Below, piece by piece: positions 16,056 through 25,314 of a stretch of 49,499 nt of DNA; position 1 is the stretch's first letter, and every line of letters begins with the position of its first letter. The position numbers and the translations under genes are program-made. This DNA is from Ellagibacter isourolithinifaciens (lineage in GTDB: Bacteria > Actinomycetota > Coriobacteriia > Coriobacteriales > Eggerthellaceae). The stretch lies in assembly GCF_008831035.1 (NCBI RefSeq), contig NZ_WAJR01000016.1, forward strand, positions 1 through 49,499. The letters are read 5' to 3'. The notes below the pieces were generated by a model. It saw only the letters and a list, made by a program, of their open reading frames with translations, did no database searches and was not told the origin of the DNA.

Positions 16056-19000
16056 ATGGCGTTCGTACATTTGCACAATCACACCGAATATTCCCTGCTC
16101 GACGGCTTGACCCATGTGAAGGACATGGTCCGTCGCGCCGCCGATCTCGACATGCCGGCGGTGGCTATCACCGACCACGGCGTCATGTCGGGCGTGCCGG
16201 AGCTGTGCGACGCGTGCACGGCGGTCGAGAAGGAAACGGGCAAGAAGGTCAAGCCCATCTACGGCTGCGAGGTCTACTTCACCACCGACGAGGAGCTGCG
16301 CAAGGACGCAAAGCCGAAGCTGTACCATCTGCTGCTCCTCGCGAAGACCAACGAGGGCTATCACAACCTGTTGCACCTGGTCAGCGAATCGCATGTTGAC
16401 AACTTCTACTACAAGCCGCGCACGACGTTCTCCATGCTGCAGAAGTACGGCCACGGCATCATCGGCTCGTCCGCGTGCATCGCGGGCATCATCCCGAAGC
16501 TTCTGGACAACCGCCAGTTCGACGACGCGGTCGAGTGGGCGCGCCGTTTCGCGAGCTGCTTCGACGAGGGCGACTTCTACATCGAGCTGCAAAACCAGGG
16601 CCTGCGCACCGACGCCGGCATGACGCAGACCGAGCTCAACCGCCAGCTCGCCAAGGTCGCCCAGCTTGCGGGCCTAAAGACCATCGCCACGAACGACTTC
16701 CACTACCTTAAGAAGGAAGACGCAAAGGCGCAGGATATCATGCTGTGCATCGGCACGGGTTCGGCGGTGAACGACGCGAACCGCATGCGCTTCGAGAACG
16801 ACGAGTTCTACATGAAGACGGAAGAGGAGATGCGCAAGGCGCTCTCCGAGTTCCCCGAGGCGTGCGATAATACGGTCGAGGTGGCCGAAAAGATCGACGT
16901 CGTGCTCGAGCGCGACTCCATTCTGCCGCGTTTCCCCTTGCCAGAGGGCGAAACCGAGGAAAGCTGGTTCCGCAAGCAGTGCGAGTGGGGCTTGAAGAAG
17001 CGCTACGGTGACCCCGTGCCCAAAGAGGCATGGGATCGCTATGAATACGAGGCTGGCATCATCTTGCAGCAAGGCTTCCCGGCGTACTTCCTCATCGTGC
17101 AGGAATACATCGCCTGGGCCCGCAGCCAGGGAATCGGCGTCGGCCCGGGCCGTGGCTCGGCTGCAGGCGCCATCTGCACTTACGCCATGGGCATTACCGA
17201 CCTCGACCCGCTTCCCAACGGGCTTCTGTTCGAACGCTTCCTGTCGCCCGAACGCGTGGAGATGCCCGATATCGACGTCGACTTCGAGGATGAACGTCGC
17301 CAGGAAGTCATCGAGCACATCAAGGAAGTCTACGGCGAGGACCATGTGTCGGGCGTTATCACGTTCGGCAAGCTGCAGGCGAAAAATGCCGTGCGCGATG
17401 CTGCGCGCGTGCTTGACTACCCTTACAGCGTGGGCGACCGCATCTGCAAGATGATCGGCGACGAGCTCGGCATCACCATCGACAAGGCGCTCGAGACGAA
17501 CCCCGACCTGAAAAAGGCCTACGACGGCGAAGAGGACGTGCGACAGGTTGTCGATGCTGCGAAGTCAATCGAAGGCCATGTGCGAGGCGAGGGCGTGCAC
17601 GCCTGTGCAACCATCATCTGCCGCGACCCTATGGCCGACCACGTGCCCATGAAGCGCGACACCAAAGGCGGCGGCATCATCACGCAATATGACGGCCACT
17701 ACACGCCTGACCTGGGCTTGCTCAAGATGGACTTCCTTGGACTGCGCACTTTGGGCGTGCTTTCGCGCGCGTGCTGCAACGTCGAGCAGACCACTGGCGT
17801 CAAGATGGTGCCCGAGGAGATTCCCACCGACGACGAGGGCGCCTTCGCCCTCATGCGCTCGGGCAACATGGACGGCCTGTTCCAGGTAGAAGGCTCGCTG
17901 TACGTGAGCCTGTTCGCACGGCTCCCACCGCGCCGCTTCTCCGACATCGTCGCATCGATTGCCCTCAACCGTCCGGGCCCGCTCGAGTCCGGCATGGTCG
18001 ACGACTACGTGAAGGTGGCGAGCGGCAAGACGCCCGTCCACTACTACGACGATCGCCTGCGCCCTGTGCTCGAGGAAACCTACGGCACCATGGTCTACCA
18101 GGAACAGATCATGCAGGTGTCCATGGTGATGAGCGGCTTTTCCGCCGGCAAGGCAGACAAGCTGCGCAAGGCAATGGGCAAGAAGAAAATCGACATCATG
18201 CGCCTGCTCCAGGAAGACTGGAACAACGGTGCCGTCGAGAACGGCTACTCACTCGACATCGCGAAGAAGATTTGGGATGACGCGGAGAAGTTCGCTAAGT
18301 ACGCGTTCAACAAGTCGCACTCGGCTGCATACTCCATCTTGGTCATGCGCACGGCGTACCTGAAGGCGCATTACCCCAACGAGTACATGGCCGCAGTGCT
18401 GTCGAGCTACATGGGCAACACCGACCGCCTCATCCGCTACATCGCGAGCTGCAACCACAACGGCACGCCCGTGCTGCCGCCGGACATCAATTCGTCGAAC
18501 GCCGAGTTCACCCCGGTTAAGGATGGCATCCGCTTCGGGCTCGTCGGCGTGCGCGGCGTCGGGCGCAACGTGGCCGACGCCATCATCGCCGAGCGCGAGG
18601 AAAACGGCCCGTTCACCAGCCTGCATGACTTCGTGAACCGCGTCGATGCGAAATGCTTTAACCGCAAGACGCTCGAAGCGCTCATCAAGGGCGGCGCCTT
18701 CGATTCGACGGGGTACACGCGCAAGCAGCTCATGTACTTCCTGGAGGACACGCCGCTGCTCGAGAACGCCTCGAAGCGCCAGAAGGACCGCGACGCCGGA
18801 CAGGTGAGCATGTTCGACCTGTTTGCCGCTGACGAGGACTCCGGTTTTCAGGAAGACGTGCCCGCGCCCGACGGCATCGAGTGGGACAAGCGCACCAAGC
18901 TTGCCTACGAGAAGGAAATCATGAAGATCTACGTGTCTGAGCACCCGCTTGCACCGTACGAGAGCGCGATTTCCCGCATGACGAAGTTCCAGCTGGGCGA

Positions 19001-19514
19001 CTTGGCCGAGCGCACGAAGGAAATCAAGTCGGCGACGTTCGTCGGCATGGTGTCCAATGTGGTGACCAAGCTCACCAAGCGCGGTACGAAGATGGCCACG
19101 TTCACGATCGAGGACACAACGGGCCACATGGAGTGCATTTGCTTCAAGTACGACGAGAACGCAGAGGCCATCCATGAGGATGCCATCGTGAAGATCAAGG
19201 GCAAGTTCGAGCACAGCGACCGCGGCAACCAGATCATGGCGTTCGAGATCGAGGAAATCGAGCTGAACGAAGAGGACGCTCGCCCTTCGCATCTGCAGCT
19301 CAACGTGCCGTCGTACGAGTTCGACCAGCAAAAACTGTTGCGCTTGAACCGTATCTTGCAGTCGTATCCGGGCCGCGATGGGGTTGTGCTCCTCGTCACG
19401 CAGTCCGACGGCCGCCGCTTCCGCGCGGAGCTGCCGGTCACGGTCGACTCGGGCTCGCCGGTTATGCGAAGCGAGCTGCAGGATTTGTTCGGACGTGGCG
19501 CGCTGATCGCATAG
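16056..19514 (+). CDS. dnaE: DNA polymerase III subunit alpha
   Basis: The 1152-residue replicative polymerase subunit is of DnaE type. An N-terminal PHP domain starts at residue 2 (FVHLHNHTEYSLLDG). The palm follows with GPGRGSAAG and MPDIDVDFED. Asp405 and Asp407 match two of the catalytic aspartates of E. coli DnaE. The beta-clamp-binding motif QVSMFDLF lies at 916-923, and an OB fold follows near 985-1070. Gram-positive PolC proteins have a 3'-5' exonuclease inserted; none is seen here. The PHP metal ligands look intact, which is known in several lineages to give proofreading. It is transcribed alone and followed by a strong terminator. Confidence 0.97.
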   Translation: MAFVHLHNHTEYSLLDGLTHVKDMVRRAADLDMPAVAITDHGVMSGVPELCDACTAVEKETGKKVKPIYGCEVYFTTDEELRKDAKPKLYHLLLLAKTNEGYHNLLHLVSESHVDNFYYKPRTTFSMLQKYGHGIIGSSACIAGIIPKLLDNRQFDDAVEWARRFASCFDEGDFYIELQNQGLRTDAGMTQTELNRQLAKVAQLAGLKTIATNDFHYLKKEDAKAQDIMLCIGTGSAVNDANRMRFENDEFYMKTEEEMRKALSEFPEACDNTVEVAEKIDVVLERDSILPRFPLPEGETEESWFRKQCEWGLKKRYGDPVPKEAWDRYEYEAGIILQQGFPAYFLIVQEYIAWARSQGIGVGPGRGSAAGAICTYAMGITDLDPLPNGLLFERFLSPERVEMPDIDVDFEDERRQEVIEHIKEVYGEDHVSGVITFGKLQAKNAVRDAARVLDYPYSVGDRICKMIGDELGITIDKALETNPDLKKAYDGEEDVRQVVDAAKSIEGHVRGEGVHACATIICRDPMADHVPMKRDTKGGGIITQYDGHYTPDLGLLKMDFLGLRTLGVLSRACCNVEQTTGVKMVPEEIPTDDEGAFALMRSGNMDGLFQVEGSLYVSLFARLPPRRFSDIVASIALNRPGPLESGMVDDYVKVASGKTPVHYYDDRLRPVLEETYGTMVYQEQIMQVSMVMSGFSAGKADKLRKAMGKKKIDIMRLLQEDWNNGAVENGYSLDIAKKIWDDAEKFAKYAFNKSHSAAYSILVMRTAYLKAHYPNEYMAAVLSSYMGNTDRLIRYIASCNHNGTPVLPPDINSSNAEFTPVKDGIRFGLVGVRGVGRNVADAIIAEREENGPFTSLHDFVNRVDAKCFNRKTLEALIKGGAFDSTGYTRKQLMYFLEDTPLLENASKRQKDRDAGQVSMFDLFAADEDSGFQEDVPAPDGIEWDKRTKLAYEKEIMKIYVSEHPLAPYESAISRMTKFQLGDLAERTKEIKSATFVGMVSNVVTKLTKRGTKMATFTIEDTTGHMECICFKYDENAEAIHEDAIVKIKGKFEHSDRGNQIMAFEIEEIELNEEDARPSHLQLNVPSYEFDQQKLLRLNRILQSYPGRDGVVLLVTQSDGRRFRAELPVTVDSGSPVMRSELQDLFGRGALIA

Positions 19515-19526
19515 AGAGTTTGCTAT

Positions 19527-19563
19527 CGCTGGCCCGGGGATTGACCTCGGGCCAGCGTTTTCT
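19527..19563 (+). terminator. Intrinsic terminator of dnaE
   Basis: CGCTGGCCCG (19527-19536) and CGGGCCAGCG (19548-19557) form a perfect 10-bp stem. It is followed by TTTTCTTCT, 13 bases after the dnaE stop. Confidence 0.9.
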
Positions 19564-19785
19564 TCTCTCCGATAGCTCATTGCGAGCCGCAGCGCTGCAG
19601 GTCGCCCGTGACTTGCCTCAGGTTGCCTCCCTTGGCTCTTCGCTGGTCGGTGCTTCGCGTCCCCCTGGCTCGCCGCAGGTCGCCGAATCTCGCCCCGGGC
19701 TCTTTGCAGTTCGCCGTAGCTCGATATGAGGTTCGCCGCCTTATTGCTTGTCGTGTTCGCGCGCAAATGAGGTATCATGCTCGAT

Positions 19786-20586
19786 ATGGATAATGTCAAA
19801 AACTATATGACGCATTCGCTTGCCGTCGCCTACAATGGCAAGCCTTTCAGTGGCTTTGCGCGCCAGCCCGGTCAACTTACGGTGCAGGGCGAGCTGGAAC
19901 ATGCGCTTGAGCTGCTGTTCCGCCGCGAGGTTGAAACCACGTGCGCCGGCCGCACCGACGCGGGCGTCCATGCGCGCGCTCAAGTCGTGAGCTTTGATAT
20001 CTCGCCTGATGAATTGCGTGATCGTACGCTTGAAAGTCTCGCCCGGTCGATGAATGCGCTCACGCATGAGGCCATCGTCGTGCGCTCGGTCGACGAGCGC
20101 GAACTCGGCTTCTCTGCCCGCTTCGACGCGACGGAGCGCGAGTACCGCTATTTCATCTGCGTCGAGCCCGCGCCGCCCATTTTCCTACGCGATTTCTCGT
20201 GGCATATCCCAAAGCCGCTCGATGTAGAGGCGATGCGCGAGGCATCCCGCGCGCTCATTGGCGAGCACGATTTCAAGAGTTTCTGCATGGCGGCAAGCGC
20301 GGTGGGGAAGCCGACGTGTCGCAATGTGCATGAAATCTCGTTCGCTCAAGAAGAGGTGATGGGGGAGCGGGCCGTCGTCATCACGGTGAAGGGCAATGCG
20401 TTTCTCCACTCCATGGTGCGCACCATCGTGGGCACGCTTGTCATGGTCGGCCGCGGCCAGCGGAAGCCCGAATGGGTCGCCGATGTGCTCCAGGCGTGCG
20501 ACCGATGCGCTGCTGGGGAGAACGCACCTGCAGCCGGCCTCGTTTTCTGGAACGTGAGCTACGACGGCGTAAGGGACCACATCTGA
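19786..20586 (+). CDS. truA: tRNA pseudouridine(38-40) synthase TruA
   Basis: The enzyme isomerises uridines 38-40 in the anticodon stem. The signatures are YNGKPFSGFARQP near the N-terminus, LTVQGELE, the catalytic Asp in AGRTDAGVHA, and the RNA-binding FLHSMVRTIVGTL late in the protein. Three in-frame ATGs are possible (19777, 19786, 19807). I chose 19786 because TATCAT at 19773-19778 would start a leaderless message there; GAGGT at 19769-19773 lies at a long distance. In many genomes truA follows ribosomal-protein genes, but here it stands after dnaE with its own promoter. Confidence 0.92.
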   Translation: MDNVKNYMTHSLAVAYNGKPFSGFARQPGQLTVQGELEHALELLFRREVETTCAGRTDAGVHARAQVVSFDISPDELRDRTLESLARSMNALTHEAIVVRSVDERELGFSARFDATEREYRYFICVEPAPPIFLRDFSWHIPKPLDVEAMREASRALIGEHDFKSFCMAASAVGKPTCRNVHEISFAQEEVMGERAVVITVKGNAFLHSMVRTIVGTLVMVGRGQRKPEWVADVLQACDRCAAGENAPAAGLVFWNVSYDGVRDHI

Positions 20587-20588
20587 TC

Positions 20589-21149
20589 ATGGTGGAGCGA
20601 AAGACACCTTTTCGTGGTAAGCGCGAGTACGTCACGTTCGGCGATGGGTTTCCCGGCTTTGGGGAATCCGACGAGCACAAGGCTTCGCGCTGGAATGCGG
20701 ATCTCTTCGAGGAAGCGCCTGTTTCGGAACCTGAGAATGCGCCTGTTGCTTATACGGGTGATGAGGATTTCTCGACGCGCGGTCGCTACAGCGGAGTTGG
20801 CGTAATCGTCGATGAGATGGGGGAGTTCGACCCTGAACCTGTGCGCTGTGGGAGCGCGGGGCCTCTGCCAGGAAAGAATGCGGAACCCGTGCGCCGAGAC
20901 AGCATGGAGTCTGTGCTGGTCAAGAGCCCCGAACCTGCGAGCCGAGAGAACCCCAAGTCGGTCGCGACCGCAAGTAGCTCCAAGTCGGCCGCCTCTGCGC
21001 ACAACCCCGAATCAGCGCAATCTGTTGAGGCCAAGCTCGACCTCTCGCTGTTCCGCGAGCTCTATCGAAGCCGAGACGGGCGCCTCGTCTTCTTCGAGCA
21101 TTGTGCGACCGGCCATCTCGCCGCCGTCGACGCATCGAAGCTCGTGTAA
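20589..21149 (+). CDS. Hypothetical protein downstream of truA
   Basis: The 186-residue acidic product starts at ATG 20589, two bases after the truA stop, so it is probably co-translated. The N-terminus has a short folded-looking segment rich in Gly and aromatics (KREYVTFGDGFPGFGES). A middle of about 90 residues is disordered and rich in Ser, Pro and Glu, with repeated NPxS/PEPxS words. The C-terminal 40 residues look structured (LDLSLFRELYRSRDGRLVFFEH). I recognise no family. The ordered ends with a variable middle suggest a real gene. Confidence 0.55.
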   Translation: MVERKTPFRGKREYVTFGDGFPGFGESDEHKASRWNADLFEEAPVSEPENAPVAYTGDEDFSTRGRYSGVGVIVDEMGEFDPEPVRCGSAGPLPGKNAEPVRRDSMESVLVKSPEPASRENPKSVATASSSKSAASAHNPESAQSVEAKLDLSLFRELYRSRDGRLVFFEHCATGHLAAVDASKLV

Positions 21150-21230
21150 GCTGAGCATCCTCGGCTTCGGGTGCCGTCGACTCATTCCACCGCCCTACGT
21201 TTAATCGCACGGACTTAAGCGGGGAGTAAT

Positions 21231-21321
21231 AAGCACGCTAACGAATAACGCCCCTTGCATCGATTGGTCGAGCAAGGGGCGCTGCTGTTCTCGCCGTAGG
21301 GACGAATTTGTTAGCGTGCTT
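21231..21321. terminator. Nested bidirectional terminator between truA-side gene and asnB
   Basis: The inner stem is CGCCCCTTGC (21249-21258) with GCAAGGGGCG (21272-21281). An outer 12-bp stem is AAGCACGCTAAC (21231-21242) with GTTAGCGTGCTT (21310-21321). The outer right arm overlaps the asnB stop codon. The convergent genes probably share this structure. T-tracts are weak on both sides. Confidence 0.65.
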
Positions 21322-23314
21322 CGGGCTTTTCCGGCACGGTGCGATCGACGAAGTAGATCTTGTACCACATGAGGAACATGTACACGATCCAAATCTTGCG
21401 CGAGCGATCGGCGCCCGCCTTGTGCTCGTCGAGCAGGCGCACTAGCTCATCGGTGTTGAAGAACTCGCGCGCGATGTCGCCTGTGAACCATTCTTTCACC
21501 ATGGTGTAGTAGCGCTCCTCGCGCAGCCAATTCACGACCGGCACAGGGAAGCCGAGCTTCTCCTTCTGCGCCCAGTCCTTTGGGATGGCGAACTCTGCGG
21601 CGTCACGCAGTGTGAGCTTCGTCTGTTGCTCGTTGGCCTTGAGCGGCGTGGGAATGGTGGCCGACAGATCGAACACGCGGCGATCGAGGAAGGGTACGCG
21701 TGATTCGAGCGAATGCGCCATCGACATTTTGTCGGTCTTGAGCAGGATGTCGCCCACCAGCCAGAAGTACAAATCGACATACTGCATGCGCGTCGTCTCG
21801 TCGAGATTGGCAACCTCGGCATACACGGGCGCCGTGAGCGATTGCGGGGTGGGGGCGTTGCAGCCGCCCTTGAGCAGGCTTGCGCGTTCCTCGGGTGTGA
21901 AGGCGACGCCGTTCGCGTTGGTGTAGTACCAGTCCTCAGGTGTCTCGCTTGCGCGCTCAAGATAGTTCGCGCCGCGCAGATGAAGCGCGCGCATCGCATG
22001 GGATGCGCCCTTGAGCAGGCCCTTCGGCGCCCAGCTTACCTTCGCGTTGGAGAACGGCGTCTGGTAGATTCGATAGCCTCCGAAGAACTCATCGGCACCT
22101 TCTCCGGAAAGCACGGCCTTCACCTGGGTGGCGGCAATCTGGTCGACGAAGTACAGTGCCACGGCGGAAGGGTCGGCGGAGGGCTCGTCCATGTGCCACT
22201 GCACGCGCGGAAGGCTCGCCCAGTATTCCTCCTCGCCGATGTATTTGTCGGTGTTAGCGATATGCAGGTCGTCTGCCAGCTCGCGCGCCCAAGAAATCTC
22301 GTCGCGCATGGTCTTGCCGCCGGCGCCTTCGGCATTGTTCGCCGCTGCTTGCTTGTAGCACTCGAAGCCCACGGTGAACGTCTTGATGTCGGGGTTCTCC
22401 TTGGCCAGGCACGCCGCCATGTAGCTCGAGTCGATGCCTGACGACAGGAAGCTTCCGACCTCGACGTCGGCCACGTTATGGTAGCGCACGCTGTCGCGCA
22501 TGACCTCGTCGATGGCGCGCGCGGTGTCCTCGCGGTTGCGGCTCTCGTCGAAGTGGTACTCGGGGCGCCAGTAGCGGCGCTCGGTGATGGAACCGTCGGC
22601 GTGCACGGTCATGCAGTGCGCGGGCGCAAGCTTGAAGATGCCCTTGAAGAAGGTCTCCGGCAGTGCGCTGAACTGGAAACACAGGTACTGCTCGAGAGCC
22701 TCGCGATTGAGCTCGCGGGTGTATGCGGGGTGCTCCAGGATGCATTTGATCTCGGACGCGAAGATGAACTGGCCGTTTTGCTGCGTGTAGTAGAACGGTT
22801 TGATGCCGAAGAAATCGCGCGCGCAGAAGAGCTCGCGAGTCGTGCGGTTCCAGATGGCGAACGCGAACATGCCGCGCAGGCGGTCGAGCACGCCTTCGCC
22901 CCATGCGAGATAGCCTGTGAGCAGCACTTCCGTGTCCGATTTCGTCTTGAACTGCCAGCCTTGCGTCTCAAGTTCGGCGCGAAGGTCCTGGTAGTTGTAG
23001 ATTTCCCCATTGAACACGATGGCGAAATCGCCCTTCGCGAGCATGGACTCGGGCGTGCCACACGGCGTGCCGTCGGGCATGAGCGCGGGGGAGGTGATGG
23101 CCGAGTCGTGTTCCCCCGTGGCGCGAACCATGGGCTGGTTGCCGTTCGCCAGGTCGATGAGCGAGAGGCGGCGGTGCCCGAGCGCGATGCCGCTTTCCGC
23201 GTCGAGATACTGGCCCTCGCCGTCGGGCCCGCGATGCGCCATGATGTCGCACATGGCCTTGAGCGCGGGGGCGTCAGCGCTGGTCGCTTGGGTGAATCCG
23301 CAGATTCCGCACAT
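21311..23314 (-). CDS. asnB: Asparagine synthase (glutamine-hydrolysing)
   Basis: The 667-residue enzyme makes asparagine from aspartate, ATP and glutamine. Cys2 of MCGICGF is the glutaminase nucleophile. RGPDGEGQ and the NGEIYNYQDL segment belong to the Ntn domain, and SSGIDSS is the PP-loop of the synthetase domain. AAGGAG precedes the ATG. Asparagine-synthase paralogues also occur in sugar or peptide amidation clusters, but the isolated position argues for the housekeeping role. The C-terminal helical region is full length. Confidence 0.93.
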   Translation of the reverse strand: MCGICGFTQATSADAPALKAMCDIMAHRGPDGEGQYLDAESGIALGHRRLSLIDLANGNQPMVRATGEHDSAITSPALMPDGTPCGTPESMLAKGDFAIVFNGEIYNYQDLRAELETQGWQFKTKSDTEVLLTGYLAWGEGVLDRLRGMFAFAIWNRTTRELFCARDFFGIKPFYYTQQNGQFIFASEIKCILEHPAYTRELNREALEQYLCFQFSALPETFFKGIFKLAPAHCMTVHADGSITERRYWRPEYHFDESRNREDTARAIDEVMRDSVRYHNVADVEVGSFLSSGIDSSYMAACLAKENPDIKTFTVGFECYKQAAANNAEGAGGKTMRDEISWARELADDLHIANTDKYIGEEEYWASLPRVQWHMDEPSADPSAVALYFVDQIAATQVKAVLSGEGADEFFGGYRIYQTPFSNAKVSWAPKGLLKGASHAMRALHLRGANYLERASETPEDWYYTNANGVAFTPEERASLLKGGCNAPTPQSLTAPVYAEVANLDETTRMQYVDLYFWLVGDILLKTDKMSMAHSLESRVPFLDRRVFDLSATIPTPLKANEQQTKLTLRDAAEFAIPKDWAQKEKLGFPVPVVNWLREERYYTMVKEWFTGDIAREFFNTDELVRLLDEHKAGADRSRKIWIVYMFLMWYKIYFVDRTVPEKPEAR

Positions 23315-23448
23315 GCAAAAGCTCCTTCATATCGATGTCGTGCGCTCGCGCGCAGCGATTCTCGTGTGGGTAGGGTTCCATGATAGCGAAAGCGCATGAC
23401 GTGCAGCCTTCTTCTGCGAAAACTGCGGAAACGCCGCGCAAATGGGCA

Positions 23449-23817
23449 CTAGCGGACGGGCGGCTTGGGCGCGGCCGGGGGAGCGGCTTGAGCGCGGGCG
23501 TCGGGCGTGGAGGCAATCGTCACGTCGGGGTTCTCGTACACCACGCGGGCCTCGGTCTCCGCACGGGCGAAGTCATCGGCGGTGAGGGCCGAGCGGAGGA
23601 TCACGTCGACCGTGCAGCCGAGGTCCTCGGCGATGAAGCGGCGGAACTGCGCGGCGTCGGCGCGCGAGAACGTGCATCCGACGTCGAGCAGAAGGCAGGC
23701 GTCCCCGCCCGTGCGTGCCTGGTCGGAGGCGTAAAGCGAGAATACCGCGACCTTCGCGATGGCATAGCGTGGCGCGACGCGGGAAACGGCGTCGCGGATG
23801 GATCCGAAATCGTTCAT
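23449..23817 (-). CDS. Small protein resembling a degenerate nucleotidyltransferase (MNT) domain
   Basis: The 122-residue protein has AAAGGAG before its ATG. AVFSLYASDQARTGGDACLLLDVG lines up with the MNT core, in which a GS pair and two Asp residues bind NTP and metal. Here the GS is replaced by SL and only some acidic positions remain. RRFIAEDLGCTVDVI matches the end of that domain. The fold is therefore plausible but catalysis is doubtful. No HEPN partner lies next to it, so a MntA-HepT toxin pair is not supported. The last 20 residues are a Pro/Ala tail. Confidence 0.6.
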   Translation of the reverse strand: MNDFGSIRDAVSRVAPRYAIAKVAVFSLYASDQARTGGDACLLLDVGCTFSRADAAQFRRFIAEDLGCTVDVILRSALTADDFARAETEARVVYENPDVTIASTPDARAQAAPPAAPKPPVR

Positions 23818-23947
23818 GAGATGGCTCCTTTGCAGCCTGGTGGGCTTGATGGTTGCGTAGGATTCCAGTATATCGCCAATCGCGAAGATGGGCGCGCCGG
23901 CGGGGGTCTTTCATAGGTCGAGAAACGCTCGTTTGTTTGAGCCATTC

Positions 23948-24060
23948 TCTAACAACACTATTTCGTGATTAACGTGTTAATTCAAATTGTAATGACACTT
24001 TATTCTACAAAAAAGTTGTTAGATAATATACTTATTGGATAATCGCGCAAAAGTGTCATT
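23948..24060 (+). promoter_or_regulatory. fic1 promoter with three nested dyads
   Basis: This A+T-rich segment holds three inverted repeats. TCTAACAAC (23948-23956) pairs with GTTGTTAGA (24015-24023). ATTAAC-GT-GTTAAT (23968-23981) is a perfect palindrome. AATGACACTTT (23991-24001) pairs with AAAGTGTCATT (24050-24060). A plausible promoter is TTGTTA (24016-24021), 16 bases, GATAAT (24038-24043). The last dyad spans that promoter. The layout predicts tight, probably autogenous, repression. Confidence 0.6.
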
Positions 24061-24069
24061 AGAGGCAGT

Positions 24070-25236
24070 ATGCAGTGGCAAGATAAAGGTCAAGGTTTTC
24101 TGAGGAAGAATCTTTCGGGCGAGTCGGAGTATAGTTCGTTTATTCCCTCCTCGCTTGATACCGTCGTTCCGGTGGAGCTAAGCGAGGAAACCGTCAGATT
24201 GCTCAGCGCTTGCTCCCGAAAACTCGGCGAGCTTGAAGGCATGCTGCGTTTTGTCCCCAATGCTTCCATGTATCTTGCGATGTACGTCCGCAAAGAGGCT
24301 TTACTTTCAGCCCAGATAGAGGGAACTCAGTGCACGTTCGACGACATTCTCGATCCTGAGAACGTCGAATTGGCTCAACGTGATGTCGCCGACGTAGTTA
24401 ACTATATCAGGGCAACAGAATATGCTGTGCGGAGAATGAACGAACTACCTCTTTGCATGCGCTTGCTTAAAGAGGTTCATGCGGAATTGCTGTCGGGCAC
24501 GCGCGGCTCTGAAAAGAATCCCGGAGAGGTTAGGTCGTCTCAGAATTGGATAGGGCCAGCTGGATGCGGCCTGAGAAACGCTGCATATATTCCCCCTAAC
24601 GTCGATGATATGCATGATGCTTTGGGTGAGCTGGACAAATTCATCAATAGCGATATCGCAATCGATCCAATTGTGAAGGCCTCCCTTGTCCATTATCAAT
24701 TCGAGACGGTGCACCCTTTTCTTGATGGAAACGGCCGTCTGGGGCGCCTGCTCATCACTCTTTCCCTGATGAATGACGGGGCGCTCAGCGCTGCGATATT
24801 CTATCCTTCTTATCAGCTTAAGCTTCGTAGAAGGGAATATTATGAACGCCTGATGGCGGTTAGGGAGAATGGCGAGTATGCGCAGTGGGTCGGCTTCTTC
24901 TGCGATTGCCTTCTGGCCAGCGCGGTGGATGCCATAGGCTCGCTCGAAAGACTCGTCGATTTGCGAACCAAGAACACGAATCTGATTAATGGAGGATTAG
25001 GGCGCTCGGCATCAAATGGCCGGCGTTTTTTGGAGCTTCTTGAGGGCAATCCCATCGTTGATGTGTCTTTTGTCGCAGAAAAGCTTGATATTGCTAGAAC
25101 CACCGCCGGCAATCTTGTTAAGGATTTCGTTGGACTGGGGATTCTTGTGCAGCGAGAAAAGGGGAAGCAGCGTTATAGGACGTTTCTCTATGAGGATTAC
25201 TTGAGCATCTTGAGACAAGGTAGCGACCCCTTGTAG
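24070..25236 (+). CDS. Fic-family protein with C-terminal winged helix (Fic1)
   Basis: The 388-residue protein has an inhibitory-helix motif at 80-85 (SAQIEG, i.e. SxxxEG) in its N-terminal domain. The Fic core HPFLDGNGRLGR lies at 215-226, and a winged-helix domain spans about 317-375 (FLELLEGNPIVDVSFVAEKL...). Fic enzymes transfer AMP or related groups from NTPs to protein hydroxyls. The internal inhibitory helix makes this a class II, self-restrained form. With its DNA-binding tail and the palindromes upstream, autoregulation is likely. The gene is visibly lower in G+C than asnB, consistent with acquisition. AGAGG precedes the ATG. The target protein is unknown. Confidence 0.9.
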   Translation: MQWQDKGQGFLRKNLSGESEYSSFIPSSLDTVVPVELSEETVRLLSACSRKLGELEGMLRFVPNASMYLAMYVRKEALLSAQIEGTQCTFDDILDPENVELAQRDVADVVNYIRATEYAVRRMNELPLCMRLLKEVHAELLSGTRGSEKNPGEVRSSQNWIGPAGCGLRNAAYIPPNVDDMHDALGELDKFINSDIAIDPIVKASLVHYQFETVHPFLDGNGRLGRLLITLSLMNDGALSAAIFYPSYQLKLRRREYYERLMAVRENGEYAQWVGFFCDCLLASAVDAIGSLERLVDLRTKNTNLINGGLGRSASNGRRFLELLEGNPIVDVSFVAEKLDIARTTAGNLVKDFVGLGILVQREKGKQRYRTFLYEDYLSILRQGSDPL

Positions 25237-25291
25237 GAGGTTGGTAAGAAGGCGGAACCGATTGGGCAGTGCAGCCTATCCCGCCTTCCCT

Positions 25292-25314
25292 GTGGGATAC
25301 CTCGGTTTTCGTGC
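25292..25314 (+). repeat. Repeat element A: isolated right arm of the 260-bp element
   Basis: These 23 bases equal the right arm of elements B (27831-27853) and C (29629-29651). About a dozen related bases precede them. The left arm and centre are missing. The arm runs into the next gene, to which it appears to have donated a GTG codon. Confidence 0.8.

Noticed and set aside
18249-19799. 516-codon minus-strand frame opposite dnaE
   Set aside because: Shadow of the polymerase gene; Arg/His/Leu-rich with no family signature.
23449-23817. MntA-HepT toxin-antitoxin pair
   Set aside because: The GS motif is missing and no HEPN gene is adjacent.
23380-23916. Plus-strand frame of 178 codons over the MNT-like gene
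   Set aside because: The minus-strand frame has AAAGGAG and a recognisable fold; this one has neither.
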